DNA from: Hydrangea macrophylla
Lineage: Eukaryota; Streptophyta; Magnoliopsida; Cornales; Hydrangeaceae
DNA length: 64,000 nucleotides
NCBI GenBank assembly: GCA_033977485.1
Contig: CM066983.1
Location: 113,560,605 to 113,624,604, forward strand
Direction of reading: 5' to 3'
The translations under genes and the position numbers were made by a program. Under the pieces are notes generated by a model. That model made no database searches. It worked only from the letters and a program-made list of their open reading frames with translations, and was not told where the DNA came from. Shown here piece after piece: positions 1-11,900 of the stretch. Positions within the stretch are counted from its first letter, which is position 1. Each line of letters starts with the position of its first letter.

Positions 1-229
1 ATACTAGGAGTGGATCGAGTTGTCTAGATAAACAGGCTGTAGAATTCGTAAAAACAAAGGATGTCATACCTTGTGTTCACATCACATTAGTGATCGAAAT
101 GTGCTCTGAATATTATTGCAGAGGAAGTTCGTGAAACAAACATGGAGGTGAGAGAGAGAGAGAGAGAGATCTGCATACTTTTTCCCCAAGACATTAGAGG
201 TTTCGTGTACTTCTTTGCCAAGAAAGACA

Positions 230-670
230 ATTCAACAAAACTCTCAAGTCTCATTTTACACTTTAGAGGTTTTATTTGTAGATGCTAGAAAACCCTAAGC
301 ACACATAACCCTTCTCAAAAGTACGCTCGTTCATCTTAAAAATAATAAGACTAAAATTACCCCAGAATATAAACTTTCTAGTTAACTAATGGGGTGATTG
401 CAGCAGCCAAGAAAAGTATCCTAATGCAGCTGAGACTGTAGAAATTCAGAAACCATTCAACAAACTCAAGTGTCATTTTACATTTAGAAGTATTATTTGT
501 AGATGCTAGAAAACCCTACACGTGGAAGCCTACTCAAAAATATGCCCATTCATCTTAAAAATAATAGGACTCAAATTGCCCCACATTATAGACTTTCTAA
601 TGAACTACTGGGGTGATTGCAGCAACCAATAAAAGTATCCTAATGCAACTCAGATTGTAGAAATTCAGAA
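230..670. repeat. Two-copy tandem duplication, about 220 bp unit
   Basis: Two diverged copies follow each other, offset by about 220 bases. Shared blocks include GATGCTAGAAAACCCTA (281 and 502), the stretch on CATCTTAAAAATAATA, GGGGTGATTGCAGCA and GTAGAAATTCAG (438 and 657). No open frame is conserved between the copies, so this is non-coding duplicated DNA of unknown origin. Confidence 0.8.
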
Positions 671-737
671 AATAAACCTTTCTAGCAAGTAGGAACTTTT
701 GAACTGTTGGGATGACTTGGTTATGAAGAATAGAAAG

Positions 738-1030
738 TGTTGAAGCTTGATATACATTGCTAGGCCCATTCTCTACTAGCTTTAGTTTTTGGAGCAGCTA
801 GTGACTTAACATGGTTTCATAACCTTTTTGTGGGAGGTCTTGGGTTCGACTAACCATCTCAGCTTTGGTGTGCATATTTGCACTTTGTTGTTTGTCTCCA
901 CTATGATGGAATTTGGTTTGGTGGATCTTCACGTGTGAGAGGGGGCACAGGTGAGGGAGGGTGTTGAAGCTGGATCTACATTGTTGGCTCTCTAGTAGTT
1001 TAAGCTTTTGGAGCAGTTGGTGACTTAACA
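738..1030 (+). mobile_element. Small LTR element of SMART/TRIM type (293 bp)
   Basis: Two direct repeats, 738-811 and 962-1030, both start TGTTGAAGC and end GACTTAACA, giving the TG...CA ends of an LTR. A primer-binding-like TGGTTTCATAAC begins at 812, directly after the first repeat. A purine-rich GTGAGGGAGGG lies just before the second, where a polypurine tract belongs. Flanking pentamers are GAAAG (733-737) and GGAAG (1031-1035), four of five alike. There is no coding capacity. Size and layout match the SMART class of tiny plant LTR elements. The strand given assumes the primer site marks the 5' side. Confidence 0.65.
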
Positions 1031-1564
1031 GGAAGTAACAAAACCCACAACGAAAGACACCAAACAGTGTCTAATACATAAAATACTTCTAATGTATGCT
1101 GGCACCAATGGTGCATGTAATTGTTGTCGACTCGCACTGGGTTTCTTTAATGTGGACGAACATTCTAGTAGTTTCTATGTGTCATGCTTACTGAATCATC
1201 TTCATTTATGTAGGTTCAGAGTGATCACAATGAGGTGGTTGCAGATTTGGTTCAGACTAGCTTTCTCTTTTCCATTCCCATGGATGGGCCGATGTCTTTT
1301 TCTTCCCCACATGTCTCTGTGCAATGGGCTCTTCGGTTTGAATTTTTTACCACTCCAAAGAATGTAGACTGGACTAGGTATGACTATTTAACGCGACTAC
1401 ACAAGTACATTTAGTTGTTGCAAATGTTCTCATAGTTTAAACAAATTGATTGAATTCTTTTGAAGTTTGTGTACCGGTGTTAGGGAAATAGGATTATCTT
1501 TGAGGATTAGTTAATATTAGGAATATGGGATAGAGACAGCAAACCATATGCATAATAAGCATTT

Positions 1565-2585
1565 GGGTAAATTACACAAACCTCCCTTGAGGTTTGCCTT
1601 AATTACACGGACCTCCCCTCTTGTTTCAAAAATTACACAAACCTCCCTCGAGGTTTGAATTAGGTAACAAAACGCCCCCTCCCCTAATGGTCCATTAGTT
1701 TTTTTTTACATTAGCCTCCCCTGAAAATTACAATTAGCCCCCCTCATATTATAAAATTGTCATACTAAGTCCCCTTTCTCTTATATTTTTGTTCTAATTA
1801 TAAAATCCCTCATCCCTCCTATGTTTTTGGGTTAATTTTTTTAGCATTAATTTATATCATCTACACAAAATACATATAAATAGGTCCAAAATTTTTTTCC
1901 CCCAAACAAACCTCTATCAAGCCCTCCATGTATTAATTTTCTAGATCCGCCCCTGTCCCTATGCTTCAAAAGTGGACACTTAACCCCCTGTGATTGTGGA
2001 CTAAAATGGAATTGTTATGATTTCACTCAAAACTGACAAAAATTCTAAAATTGGTTAAAAATATAAACACTTAACCCATTTTGTGATGTTAATTTTGGGG
2101 TTAACGCTCTTTGAGTGAAATCATAACAGTTCTATTTTAGTCCACAATCACAGGGGGTTAAGTGTCCACTTTTGAAGCATAGGGACAGGGGCGGATCTAG
2201 AAAATTAATACAGGGGAGCTTGATAGAGGTTTGTTCGGGGGGAAAAAAAATTGGACCTATTTATATATGTTTTGTGTATATTTTGTGTAGATGATATAAA
2301 TTAATGCTAAAAAAATTAACCCAAAAACATAGGAGGGAGGAGAGATTTTATAATTAGTACAAAAATATAAGAGAAAGGGGCTTTAGTATGACAATTTTAT
2401 AATATTAGGGGGGCTAATTGTAATTTTCAGGGGAGGCTAATGTAAAAAAAACTAATAGACCATTAGGGGAGGGGGCGTTTTGTTACCTAATTCAAACCTC
2501 GAGGGAGGTTGGTGTAATTTTTGAAACAAGAGGGGAGGTCCGTGTAATTAAGGCAAACCTCAGGGGAGGTTTGTGTAATTTACCC
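1565..2585. mobile_element. 1-kb foldback element, Mutator-like, with 9-bp target duplication
   Basis: The left half (from GGGTAAATTACACAAACCTCCC) returns as reverse complement in the right half (ending GGAGGTTTGTGTAATTTACCC). The arms are about 470 bases each, with only scattered mismatches and a short unpaired centre near 2040-2100. Flanks are TAAGCATTT (1556-1564) and TAACCATTT (2586-2594), a 9-bp duplication with one mismatch, as expected for Mutator-like elements. The arms themselves look composite: a sub-block starting near 1945 (ATCCGCCCCTGTCCC) and returning near 2187 resembles the end of another element. There is no open frame for a transposase. Confidence 0.85.
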
Positions 2586-2594
2586 TAACCATTT

Positions 2595-3317
2595 AAACAG
2601 ATAAAATAGTTAATCACCACGGGAGAATCATAATATTATTTAATTCTCAAGTTCAGTTGAATGAGCATATGAGATGTTTTTTGTAGTCAACCGCTTAAAC
2701 ATTATCGTAAATATTGGTTGGTCACACATGAAATTTGATATTTGCAAAGCCACGTCTACATTGGCCCTACGTGGCCAGTAATCAGTTGATGTATTCAGTG
2801 TCTTCCACACTATTTTATTATGTCAAACTGCAGGTTATCATTTAGCATAAATGTCAAATTTTCCAACTTGTCCATCACTTTTCTTTCTCATAGGATTTCT
2901 TTGAAGACATCCTGCAAACTTGGAGCCTCACTTTAAGCTGGAAAATCCACTTCTAAGTTTTAGTAAGCGGGGTCTGGGGATTGTATAAATAGGCATATCG
3001 TGGTTCTACAGATGTCAATAGCTTTGTAAAACGTGTAGGAGATATGAAGAGTTTCCTTTACTTTCTTTGGTTGAACTCATGACATTGAAGAAATCATATT
3101 TATTCGTTTTATCTGAAATGGGACTTTATGGAGAGAGAGAGAGAGAGAGAGAGGCAGAGGATAAAAATTACCCATTCACATTATACAAGAAAAAGAGAGA
3201 CAATAAAAGAACACCCATCATTAAAGGAACCTATCCTACTCTGTGGGAAGTAGGATTTTAGGACCACAATGAGTTCGGAACCTATCCTCGTTTCAATTAT
3301 GCGTTTGATATCAGCTA

Positions 3318-3368
<51 letters not shown>

Positions 3369-4069
3369 ATAAATATCAGCTAATATAGCTTCTTCCTTTT
3401 TTGAATGATTTAAGAGCTTAGTTTGAATTTCTTTTGGCAGTATATTTCCTGTGTCCCCCCTTTCTAGTGATTTTTCTTGGAATTTGGATAACCTATAAAA
3501 AAATATATAAAAATAGAGCTTTATCGTTTTATGAATTTTCCTCCAACCGCTTGTTTAGTTTCTCATACTCTTGTAGAAGGGAAGATTTTGTTTAGTTTCT
3601 CATACTCTTGTAGAAGGGAAGATGGGGCCTTTTTTTTTATTATTATTTTTTTAATTTCTTCATTTTTCTTGTGGGGTGGTTGCTATGTTATCTATGGTGA
3701 TCTCATCTCTCAAGTTATCTTTTGCATTTATTTGCCCCTTTCCTTTTCTCCCCCGACACCAGCAGACGCGGGCCTAGAGCGTTGTGGAAATTAATTTTGG
3801 ATTTGCCTGATAATTTGTAACTTTGGGAGAATGTTTACACTTGATCAGAGGTTTAGTTTCTGAATTGATGTACCTATGTTGTTTCACTAATTTGTATATT
3901 TTTACTTGTGGTTTTGAGTTATCTGCCACTATTCCTAGATATTGGTCGATAGAAAGAAGATTAGGTGCCATCTCATCCCTCAGATAGTTGAATTCTACAA
4001 TATCCATGTTTGATCTTATTTTCCGTATTGCATCGTGGTATAAATAGATGGTAAGAACTACCCTAGCAG
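2595..4069. other. Intergenic; microsatellites and a short tandem duplication only
   Basis: No supported gene. It contains GA runs near 3130-3152, a TA run followed by a GA run at about 3319-3368, and a tandem duplication of about 38 bases (GTTTAGTTTCTCATACTCTTGTAGAAGGG, near 3550 and 3590). A TATAAATA at about 2984 could be a promoter but no transcript can be tied to it. Confidence 0.5.
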
Positions 4070-4404
4070 GAACTTGCAAGGTCTTGACATATCAAAATAT
4101 GATGAAAAGGTCAAAACTATGGATTTATCAAAATTGGTTGATATTGATACGGATCAAAAGCGTAAAAGACTGGTAATGTCATTGAATTCCATTTATATTT
4201 GTTGCTGCCATGATGAGATTGTGCATGACTAGATTTAGCTGTTGAGTATTTATGTCATCTCTCTTTTTCAACTCTCTTTGGATTATTTCATGTCAGATTC
4301 GAGCATCCTCTTCTGATCGAGGGAAGGGACAGATGCGAGTGGGTTCTTCCAATAACAGTGCATGCACCTCCCCCGAGGACTCCAGCGGCAAACAACCGAA
4401 GTGA
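4070..4404 (+). CDS. Possible last two exons of an unrecognised gene
   Basis: Two open stretches join cleanly across a good intron. Exon A (4070-4172, after an AG acceptor) reads NLQGLDISKYDEKVKTMD and continues to a donor CTG|GTAATG. Exon B (4297-4404, after TTTCATGTCAG) reads IRASSSDRGKGQ, continues to DSSGKQPK and ends at TGA. Phase is 0 on both sides, giving about 70 residues. The tail is hydrophilic and rich in Ser and Lys/Arg, suggesting a nuclear or regulatory protein. I do not recognise the family and could not find upstream exons, so this may be the end of a gene whose other exons are masked by introns, or a decayed copy. Confidence 0.35.
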
Positions 4405-5506
4405 GAAACCTTTCTCTTTCGATCCCTTATGGGTTCGTAATTGAAGGTAAGGAGAAACTCTAATGAATTTTAACTGACTTTGTTTTGTTTGAGTTAAAAT
4501 TGTAATATCTGTGTGTGTGTCGCATTGCTCTCTTGTGTTCCTTTTACAAAGCCGTTGTAAAAAGCAGGTTTAATGGGCAGCCAACCAATGTACAACCTTA
4601 TAATTATGTCTAATGAAATGAGCATAGTTTTAAAGAATACTCCAGTTGGAGTGTTTACAAAGAACCGTGGTTCCATGTAACCAACGGGCTGGGATTTAGA
4701 CTGGTTGAATTAATAAAGATATATCTGGAAAATACTTTAAAGGGCCTGTTTAGGAATGCTGAAAACAGGATCCCACTTTTTCTTTATGAAAACCAGTGTT
4801 AAGCAGTTCTTGGGACTTTTTAAGCCAGACTTGACTCCAATGTACCTAAAAAGTAGTTACACATACACGGAATAGTTTTAACTTTCTATCTTTTTGAACC
4901 ATAGAACTGGTTCTTGTGCTACCCAAAGAGCCTCTAAAATCCCATCCTAGGATTTGTTGCGTCTTTGATATGGAACTGTTTAATCTTGTAACCATAATTC
5001 TGCACTGGAAGTTCGATTCTTCTAATGACAATTACAGATTTCTGGATAGGTGGCAATTGGCAATCTTACACCGAGATACAAAACCATAATGTCACGGGGT
5101 CAGGATCTTCCTGTTTGGTTGCTTACTACGACAAGTTAAATCATAACCACGTGAAATTGCTGATTTGCCCACGTCAGCACTTAAATTGTTCTGCAGGTAA
5201 CCCATTTTTTTCCTGAAGAGATTTTTGATGAAATGCCAAATCAACAGGTCACATTGAATTTTTGATGCTACATACATTGTCATGTATTTACTCCTGGAAT
5301 GCAATCTACAGTAGCCAATCTACATACCTCGTCTGTTTTGCCCTAGTTGTTTTACATTTTTTTTACCCATTATTTTCATGTTACATCTCTTCAGCCTCGT
5401 GAGTTGAAATGCTTGTTTTTAAAAAAAAAAAAATCTAAGAGAATCACATAGTGAAGATTTTTTATTTTGCTCAGAAATCACGTGGTGAAGATTAAATGTC
5501 TTTTGA

Positions 5507-5580
<74 letters not shown>

Positions 5581-6140
5581 ATTGGAGAGACATTGTTTCC
5601 ATTAGGTTGCAATAGTCCTTTTTTTTCTTTTTCCCCTGGTAAACACAGTAGCCTTGAAACCTCAGTCTCATACCATGGTAACCATACAAATTTATCAAGC
5701 AAACAAAAAACAAAAATATCATGGGCCAAGATGTCTAACATGTGCATTTTTTCTTGTTAGGAAATAAAATTGGATCGTCTACACATTCACTCAAATAAAA
5801 AACACAGAAAAAAGTCTACCACACTAGCACTCTTTTGCATCCTATTTAACAAAATTTAGGACAATGAAGATACAGAAATAAAGAAACACATTAGACAATT
5901 CATAAAGGAAGTTGCTGAGAGAAGATAAGAAAGTGACTGTGACTGGGACTGGGAGGCAAAAGTGGGGTTTTGCAAGATGATGTGGCAAACTTCAAAGTCA
6001 CTGTTCACGTCGTTAGTGATTTTTGTATTTTAAGTTGACAAGATCAATTTGAGGACCAAAAATTTTGCTGGATTAATATTTTACTTGAAATGACAATCTG
6101 TCTTCTAACGAAAGAAGGGTCATTCGAGATAGACTGATAG
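4405..6140. other. Intergenic; one degenerate miniature element and a TC microsatellite
   Basis: A degenerate element at about 4742-4940 starts GGGCCTGTTTAGGAATGCT and ends near ACTGGTTCTTGTGCTACCCAAA. It resembles the stretch at 20105-20340 in the kinesin gene. A pure (TC)33 microsatellite lies at 5511-5576; the open frames across it on both strands are artefacts of the repeat. No gene is supported. Confidence 0.5.
5511..5576. repeat. (TC)33 microsatellite
   Basis: Sixty-six bases of uninterrupted TC dinucleotide. Confidence 0.97.
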
Positions 6141-6144
6141 TAGT

Positions 6145-6402
6145 ATACTTTTTCCGTCCCATTTTGTGAGTTTAACTTTGGGAACTCAATTTATTAAGTG
6201 GACAAGAAGAATCTGCATTTACTTTTCACAATTGCTCCTAGTTGTTACAATTTTTTTTTTATAATTTTGTCTTGGTGTAGATTTCAATGAAGGATAGTTT
6301 TGAAAAGTAAGTAAAAATTATATGTCAAATTAAAAAAAATGTACACTAATTTTAGGACATTTTAAAATAAAATACTGGACTGACAGAGACGGAGAGAGTA
6401 GT
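6145..6402. mobile_element. Stowaway-like miniature element
   Basis: The left end, TACTTTTTCCGTCCCATTTTGTGAG, and the right end, GACAGAGACGGAGAGAGTAGTA, are recognisable variants of the CTCCCTCCGTCCC terminal repeat of plant Stowaway (Tc1/mariner) elements, flanked by TA. The interior is AT-rich and non-coding. Confidence 0.6.
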
Positions 6403-7627
6403 ACACACAACACATTGTACAAGTGGGGGACATAATTATCATGTCAGGTCAACTTCAGGACTATTTTCTACATATGTTCGTCAGCTCTTTTGGACAGAGC
6501 GCGCAATTTAAAGTTGGTTTTCTTGCATGTACTTTTATGCTCTTTTTTTTTTTTTTAGGCTAAGAATGTACTTTCATACTCTCTCGCCTCTCAAGTCTCA
6601 AAGTCAAAGAAATGTGACCCCTCTTAAGTTGTTACCAGAGTGAAGGGAATGTGGAAGCATTTTGAATATTGTTTTATATTTGCATTACTCTAAGTTGCTT
6701 ATCCGGTTTGTGTGACAGAGTTTTGCACCAACCTCTAGCATTAGTGATTAGTCCAATGAGGAGTGCGATAGTATAACTGCAGTTCTACTGGATAGATAGG
6801 TGGATCTCAAAAAAAAAAAAAATAAAGAGTAATGTTATTTGCACTCCATTGATTACTAAATACATTTCATGGACTATATTGAATGCAAGGTACGATAGGT
6901 TGTCAGAGTGGTACTATAGAGTGCATTAATTGATTTTTGAAGTGCGAATAGTAATTCCACACAAAAAAAATGCATATTTTTATCTCCTATTCACTTTCAG
7001 TAATAATTCTCTCTTTGCCATAGGCTTGGGTTTTAGGAGTACAGTTGGTAGTGTTGTACTACTACTACTATTACTACTACTACTCTCATCTCTCTCCTCT
7101 TCTTTTATCTTGCATAACATCACACTTTTCGTTCTATATTAGATAATACTAATAGTTTAGAAACAACCTGGTTTCTTTATGTAATCAAAACTTTGATCCC
7201 TGTATTTTAATCTATCAATCAAGGATAAGCATTTCCTTGTTGACACTTGTATGGATTGGGAATTAGTCAGAAAAATTGCGAATATGTAATTCAAATCTCA
7301 TTTCTGAACTCTGAATTGAAAAGAAAAAAAAAACACTCCGAAGTTGTGTCCACTGTACCACGCACTACGTAGAAGTGTAAAAAGGTACCAAAACAACAAA
7401 ACTTTGGACAGGTTAAAGAACTTGTGATTACTACCGGTGATAATGAATAATAGAAGCTGAAAAGACCGAGAAAGAGATTACTCTTGTTGGCCATACAAAA
7501 AGTGATTCCAAATCCAATGCAAAGGGACGGAATTCATTTGGGCCCCACCACATTTCAATCAGTGCTGAAGAACTAGATGACGCCTTTTTCTGTTATTTGC
7601 TTAATATATATATATATATATATATAT

Positions 7628-7919
7628 GGGGGTAATACTTGGGACACATTCAAAGACACAATTTTTTGGACACAACCTAAAAAAAGAAAATACTAGGTGT
7701 ACAATGAATTGTACAAATGTGCAATACAAGGTCCAATTTTATGCTGCACGTTTGATCAATTAATTGTGCAATTCATTGTGCACCCAACATTACTCCCTAA
7801 GAAATGTGTCTATCTTTTTCTTGTGTCACTGTGGGGTCTAGTGATATCACAGGAGAGATATAAACATTTTTTGAATTGTGTCTTAAAAGTTATCTTTTGG
7901 TTTGTCTCGATCTTTACTC
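7628..7919. mobile_element. Miniature element (GGGTAATACTTGGGACA family) with a second element nested in it
   Basis: The ends (GGGTAATACTTGGGACACATTC and GTCTCGATCTTTACTC) are inverted repeats and match the copy at 42668-42841. Both flanks are TA repeats, so the 9-bp duplication cannot be read exactly. Unlike the 42.7-kb copy, this one is interrupted by about 105 bases (7690-7793) with their own inverted ends, ACTAGGTGTACAATGAATTG and CAATTCATTGTGCACCCAACA: a miniature element inside a miniature element. Confidence 0.8.
7690..7793. mobile_element. Inner miniature element nested in the 7.6-kb element
   Basis: Inverted ends GGTGTACAATGAATTGTACA and TGTGCAATTCATTGTGCACC. It splits the host element, whose two halves align with the unbroken copy at 42.7 kb. 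The inserted sequence has no open frame. Confidence 0.65.
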
Positions 7920-8468
7920 ATATATATATATATATATATTATGATGGGTCGCTTCAAAGAGTTGAAAAGAGAAAATTTGGAGGACCCCAGGTAATGAAGA
8001 ACCCATGTGATGGTGGGCAAAGAATGTCTTTGTTAGATATTAATATACGAGCTATTTGAAGAAAAGCAATGAAACTATAATTGCTAGAGAAGGGGGAACC
8101 ATCCTTTTAATTGCTCAGTGCTCGAGAGAATCAATGAATTATCAAAAAGGCTGTAAAAATGTTAGTTACATAACACATTTTATAATAGAAGAGACTTTAA
8201 ATATGATGTATCATGTGGTGTTTGAAATTTTTACACTTTTTTATGTACCATTCACATAGTATAGGATTCATGCATTTAAAGTCCTATTGTGGAATATATT
8301 GTGTGTCTAATATTTTTGAATAGGTAACTGTCCACTATATTTGTTTATGGATTAAAAACCAAGATAAAGGATGAATTGGTCAGTCAAAATTAGACGAGAG
8401 GGAAAATGAACTGTATTTTACACAAGGATTATAACAGTGAACAGTCTCTTTCAGTCCACTTCCTTGTC

Positions 8469-8618
8469 GGGTAATGCTATATGCACATAAACATAAAAAT
8501 TTAGGTCATTTATTTTGGTGGGATTCATGCCTGCATATATGGAATTCACCGAAATTATTGGCCCAGATATTTATATGTACAATTTATGTGCACATTTTAT
8601 GTGTATAAATCATTACTC
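8469..8618. mobile_element. Miniature element, same family as 48819-48988
   Basis: It begins GGGTAATGCTATATGCACATAA and ends GTGCACATTTTATGTGTATAAATCATTACTC, an inverted repeat. The inner segment GGTGGGATTCATGCCTG is shared with the 48.8-kb copy (GTGGGTTTCATGCCTG). A target duplication is not evident at this copy. Confidence 0.7.
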
Positions 8619-9094
8619 TAATTCTACATAGTATAACAAGTTAATAAAGAGTTTGTATAAATTGTATGAATCCATTTGGCCCTTATTTTTCTGAAAATTT
8701 CTTCCTAATTCAGCCAAAAATTTCTCTAACTCAATAAAAATAAAATCTGTGAGAGAAGATAAAATCTTACATGATATAACTGGTATATCTAATTTGTTCG
8801 GTTGGGAGAAAGAATGAAGTTTCCTTCTTCTTCCTTTTTGAGGCACTAAATATCTTTCTTTTGTCATGGAAGCTGTGTAAGATCAAAATATACAATATTT
8901 TACAATTTCCTCCAGCTTTTCCTTCTTAATTCTTTAACCTAAGAAAAGGCAAAAAAGGAGAGAAAATATCTCCTATGACCGTCACACTTGTATGACATCC
9001 ACTAATCGGAGTATTCCATAAGTCACACTATGTAACGGTCACATGTTCTCCACATGTCCACAAGGATACCTCCTCTCTTTCCTCCCTTTCCTCA

Positions 9095-9610
9095 TGGCCG
9101 GCCCGGGGGGGTGGTGTCGGCAAAAGGGGAAACCGTCTCGGGCTATGAAAGTTTACATAATTTTGAGGGTATCTATGAAATTTTCATAATTACATCTTTA
9201 TCTTGAGATTTTTAGTATTTTACATTTAAGCATTCCCTAAGGAACAATTTAGTGTCATCAACTATATATATATATATATATATTGATAAACATGTATATA
9301 AAACTCAAAAGCAAAGGCCTTAGAATTTTGAAAATTACACTTTTAGTGTAAGATTTTTTTTAGTTTTAGAAATAGGCCCCTCTAGAATTTTGAAAGATAC
9401 CATACAATGTTTGAGTTTTATAAATAGACTCATATTATAAGTAGACTCCGAAAAAATCAATTATGTTTAAGTAAATTCTAAATAAAATTATCAATTATGT
9501 ATAAATAAACCCTAAAAAAAAATTGTCAATTATGTATAAGTAGACAAAAAAAATGTCTCGGGAGCACTGCCCCCAAATCCCCGTATAAGAGCCTCCTTTT
9601 TAGTAGTTCG
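9095..9610. mobile_element. Degenerate hAT-like non-autonomous element
   Basis: From GGCCGGCCCGGGGGGG to TCCAAATACTCGGAACC it aligns with 13117-13559, including shared blocks TCTATGAAATTTTCAT, AAAACTCAAAAGCAAAGGCCT and TCTAGAATTTTGAAAGA. The subterminal GGGAGCACTGCCCCC resembles that of the hAT-like copies at 55.5 and 63.5 kb. No frame is open; the right end is decayed. Confidence 0.55.
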
Positions 9611-9908
9611 TTCCGAACCTCCAAATACTCGGAACCTCTTTCTGCCTTTCCTCCCTATACATTTTCATCCTCTACCCAAACATAGCTTAACGTTAATTTC
9701 AAGCCTACGAGGGTTTTTTTTTTCTCAGATAAATGTTCAGAGCAGTGATCAATGATTATCTCATAATGAGAATTTAAAGCAGAGAACCCAATCAGGGGTT
9801 TTAGTTTCATACCTTTGCATATTACCTGAACCTGGTAATGACTAATGAAAGGCGCAGGTTACTCCACGATAGATGTGTGCTGTGTTATTCTTAGCCAAAA
9901 AAAAAAAA

Positions 9909-11036
9909 GGGATATTAGGTCATAGACCTCTTAAAATTATGTATTTTAGTAAAAAATTCACGTTTTTTTGCAGTTTTATGAACAGTCCCTCGCTACTTTT
10001 CGTATTTGATGAAAAGTCCATCTGCTCACAGATTATGTTATATTATCTGTGAACTTTAAATCATCATAACTCACTCGTTTTTTGGTCTTCTTGGGTGATT
10101 TTTTTTTTATATCATGTATTTTTTTGAGATCTACGCATTAGGCTTGAAAGTTGTACAAAAAAAAGTAATTTGGAACTTCATTTTTCATTTTTATCTTTCA
10201 GATATATAATATTATCTGTTTACACTAACATATAACATTATTTGTCAACTTTAAACCACCATAACTTTATCAATTTTTGGGCTTTTTTGGTGATTTTTTT
10301 TTTTTGAATTCATGTATTTATTTGAGATCTACGCATTGGACTTGAAAGTTGTACAAAAAAAAAAAGCAATTTGGAACTTCGTTTTTCATTTTTATCTTTC
10401 AGACACAAACAGATAATATTATCTGTTTACACTAACAGATAATATTATTTGTCAACTTTAAACCACCATAACTTTATCAATTCTTGGGCTTTTTGGATAT
10501 ATATATATTATTTCATGTATTTCTTTGATATCTACGCAATAGACGTGGAAATTTTAAGAAAAAAAGTCAAGTTGCAGCCTAATTTTGAGATTTTATCTAT
10601 CTTACAGATAATATTATCTGTTATCTGTGTGTCTAACAGATAATATTATCCGTCAACTTTAAACAACCATAACTTTATCAATTCTTGGGTTTTTTGGGTG
10701 ATTTTTTTTTTATTTCGTGTATTTTTTTTAAGATCTATGCATCTATGATGCCAATTGTACGAAAGAAATATATTTTTATTATATGTATGCGAAAAAAATT
10801 TCATATATGTTTGATGTTTAGTTTTTTTTTGTCCCAGTATTTCATGATCAACATTGAACTTGACTGATAGATCTCGTTTTGCTGATTTCAAAATATCAAA
10901 TTTTACGAAAAACGGACTTTTATAACAAAAGTTATAGCAATTTGAGTGTAAAAAATGGCCTAATGCGATAAATAAAAGTGGCATGGATTTTCGTTTTGAA
11001 GAGTTTTATTTGAGAGGACTATGACCGAAGGTCCCC
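9909..11036. mobile_element. 1.1-kb inverted-repeat element with four internal tandem units
   Basis: Left end GGGATATTAGGTCATAGACCTCT and right end AGAGGACTATGACCGAAGGTCCCC form an imperfect terminal inverted repeat, flanked on both sides by A-runs. Inside are four diverged units of about 200 bases. The phrase AACTTTAAACCACCATAACTTTATCAATT starts near 10052 (diverged), 10247, 10454 and 10655. Each unit carries the palindrome AACAGATAATATTATCTGTT or a variant; 10407-10428 is a perfect 22-bp palindrome. There is no transposase; the small open frames here are AT-rich accidents. Confidence 0.65.
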
Positions 11037-11900
11037 AAAAAAAAAAAAAGAGTGTGCTGGTACAGTATTACGTTAAGTTAGTCTATTTTCTTCGTTATTT
11101 CCACAATTTTGAAGTTATTGTCATATACATTACTAACTCCAGTAACCAACCATTATACCCAATGTTTAAAATTGTTAACTTCTGTAAAATTATTACTATG
11201 CTTTCCATACCCACTTTCTCCGCCTTCTCTCTAGACAGCCCTCCTCCACAGCAGCCGCTCATCCCAGGGCTCTCGACTCACCATGGGAGAGCCCTTGCTT
11301 AGTCTCTTTCTTGTTATTTGTCTCTCCTTATGAGAGTGTTGTCCCTTTTTGTGGGGGTTCTGTCCCTTTTTGTCCCCACATGATTTAACATACCTGGTGA
11401 AACTTTTAGATATCAATTTTCATATGCCAATACTTCAAATATATTTGACATATGAAAAAAGTTGGCACTTAGATTGGAGATACTTTTAGAGTCCATTTGG
11501 ATTAGTTGAAAATTGAAAATTAAGTTACTAATTACGGATTTCGAGAAAAAAAAAGGGTTTGAGTTAGTTAAAAATTTCAAGAATTAAACAAATTAGCTTA
11601 AAAACATAACTTAATATTTTAACATTTAATATTTCAATAATTCCAAACAATATTTCAAACAGTTAACATTTCAACACTTATTTTTTCTAACTTATCCAAA
11701 CGAACTCTCGGGCCTAAAACTATGACGCCACACACCTTTTGAAAGACGTGCCAAAACTATTTGTTTTCGTTATAGATAAACTACAATAGCTTTTGTCACT
11801 GAACCTTCTTTTTTTTATTCCACTGAAACTTTGCTTTTGAAAATGATCAAATTTGGGAAAAAGACAAATAAGCTACGTGCATCTGTCCTTAATAATTTTA

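Noticed and set aside
812..860. tRNA-like B box (GGTCTTGGGTTCGACTAACC) near 840
   Set aside because: No matching A box or cloverleaf; it lies inside the small LTR element.
1092..1367. 91-aa frame after the SMART-like element
   Set aside because: Cys/Phe-rich, no homology that I recognise and no promoter or splice context.
5467..5760. Open frames on both strands across 5.5 kb
   Set aside because: They are created by the (TC)33 microsatellite, which is open in every frame; no splice or homology support.
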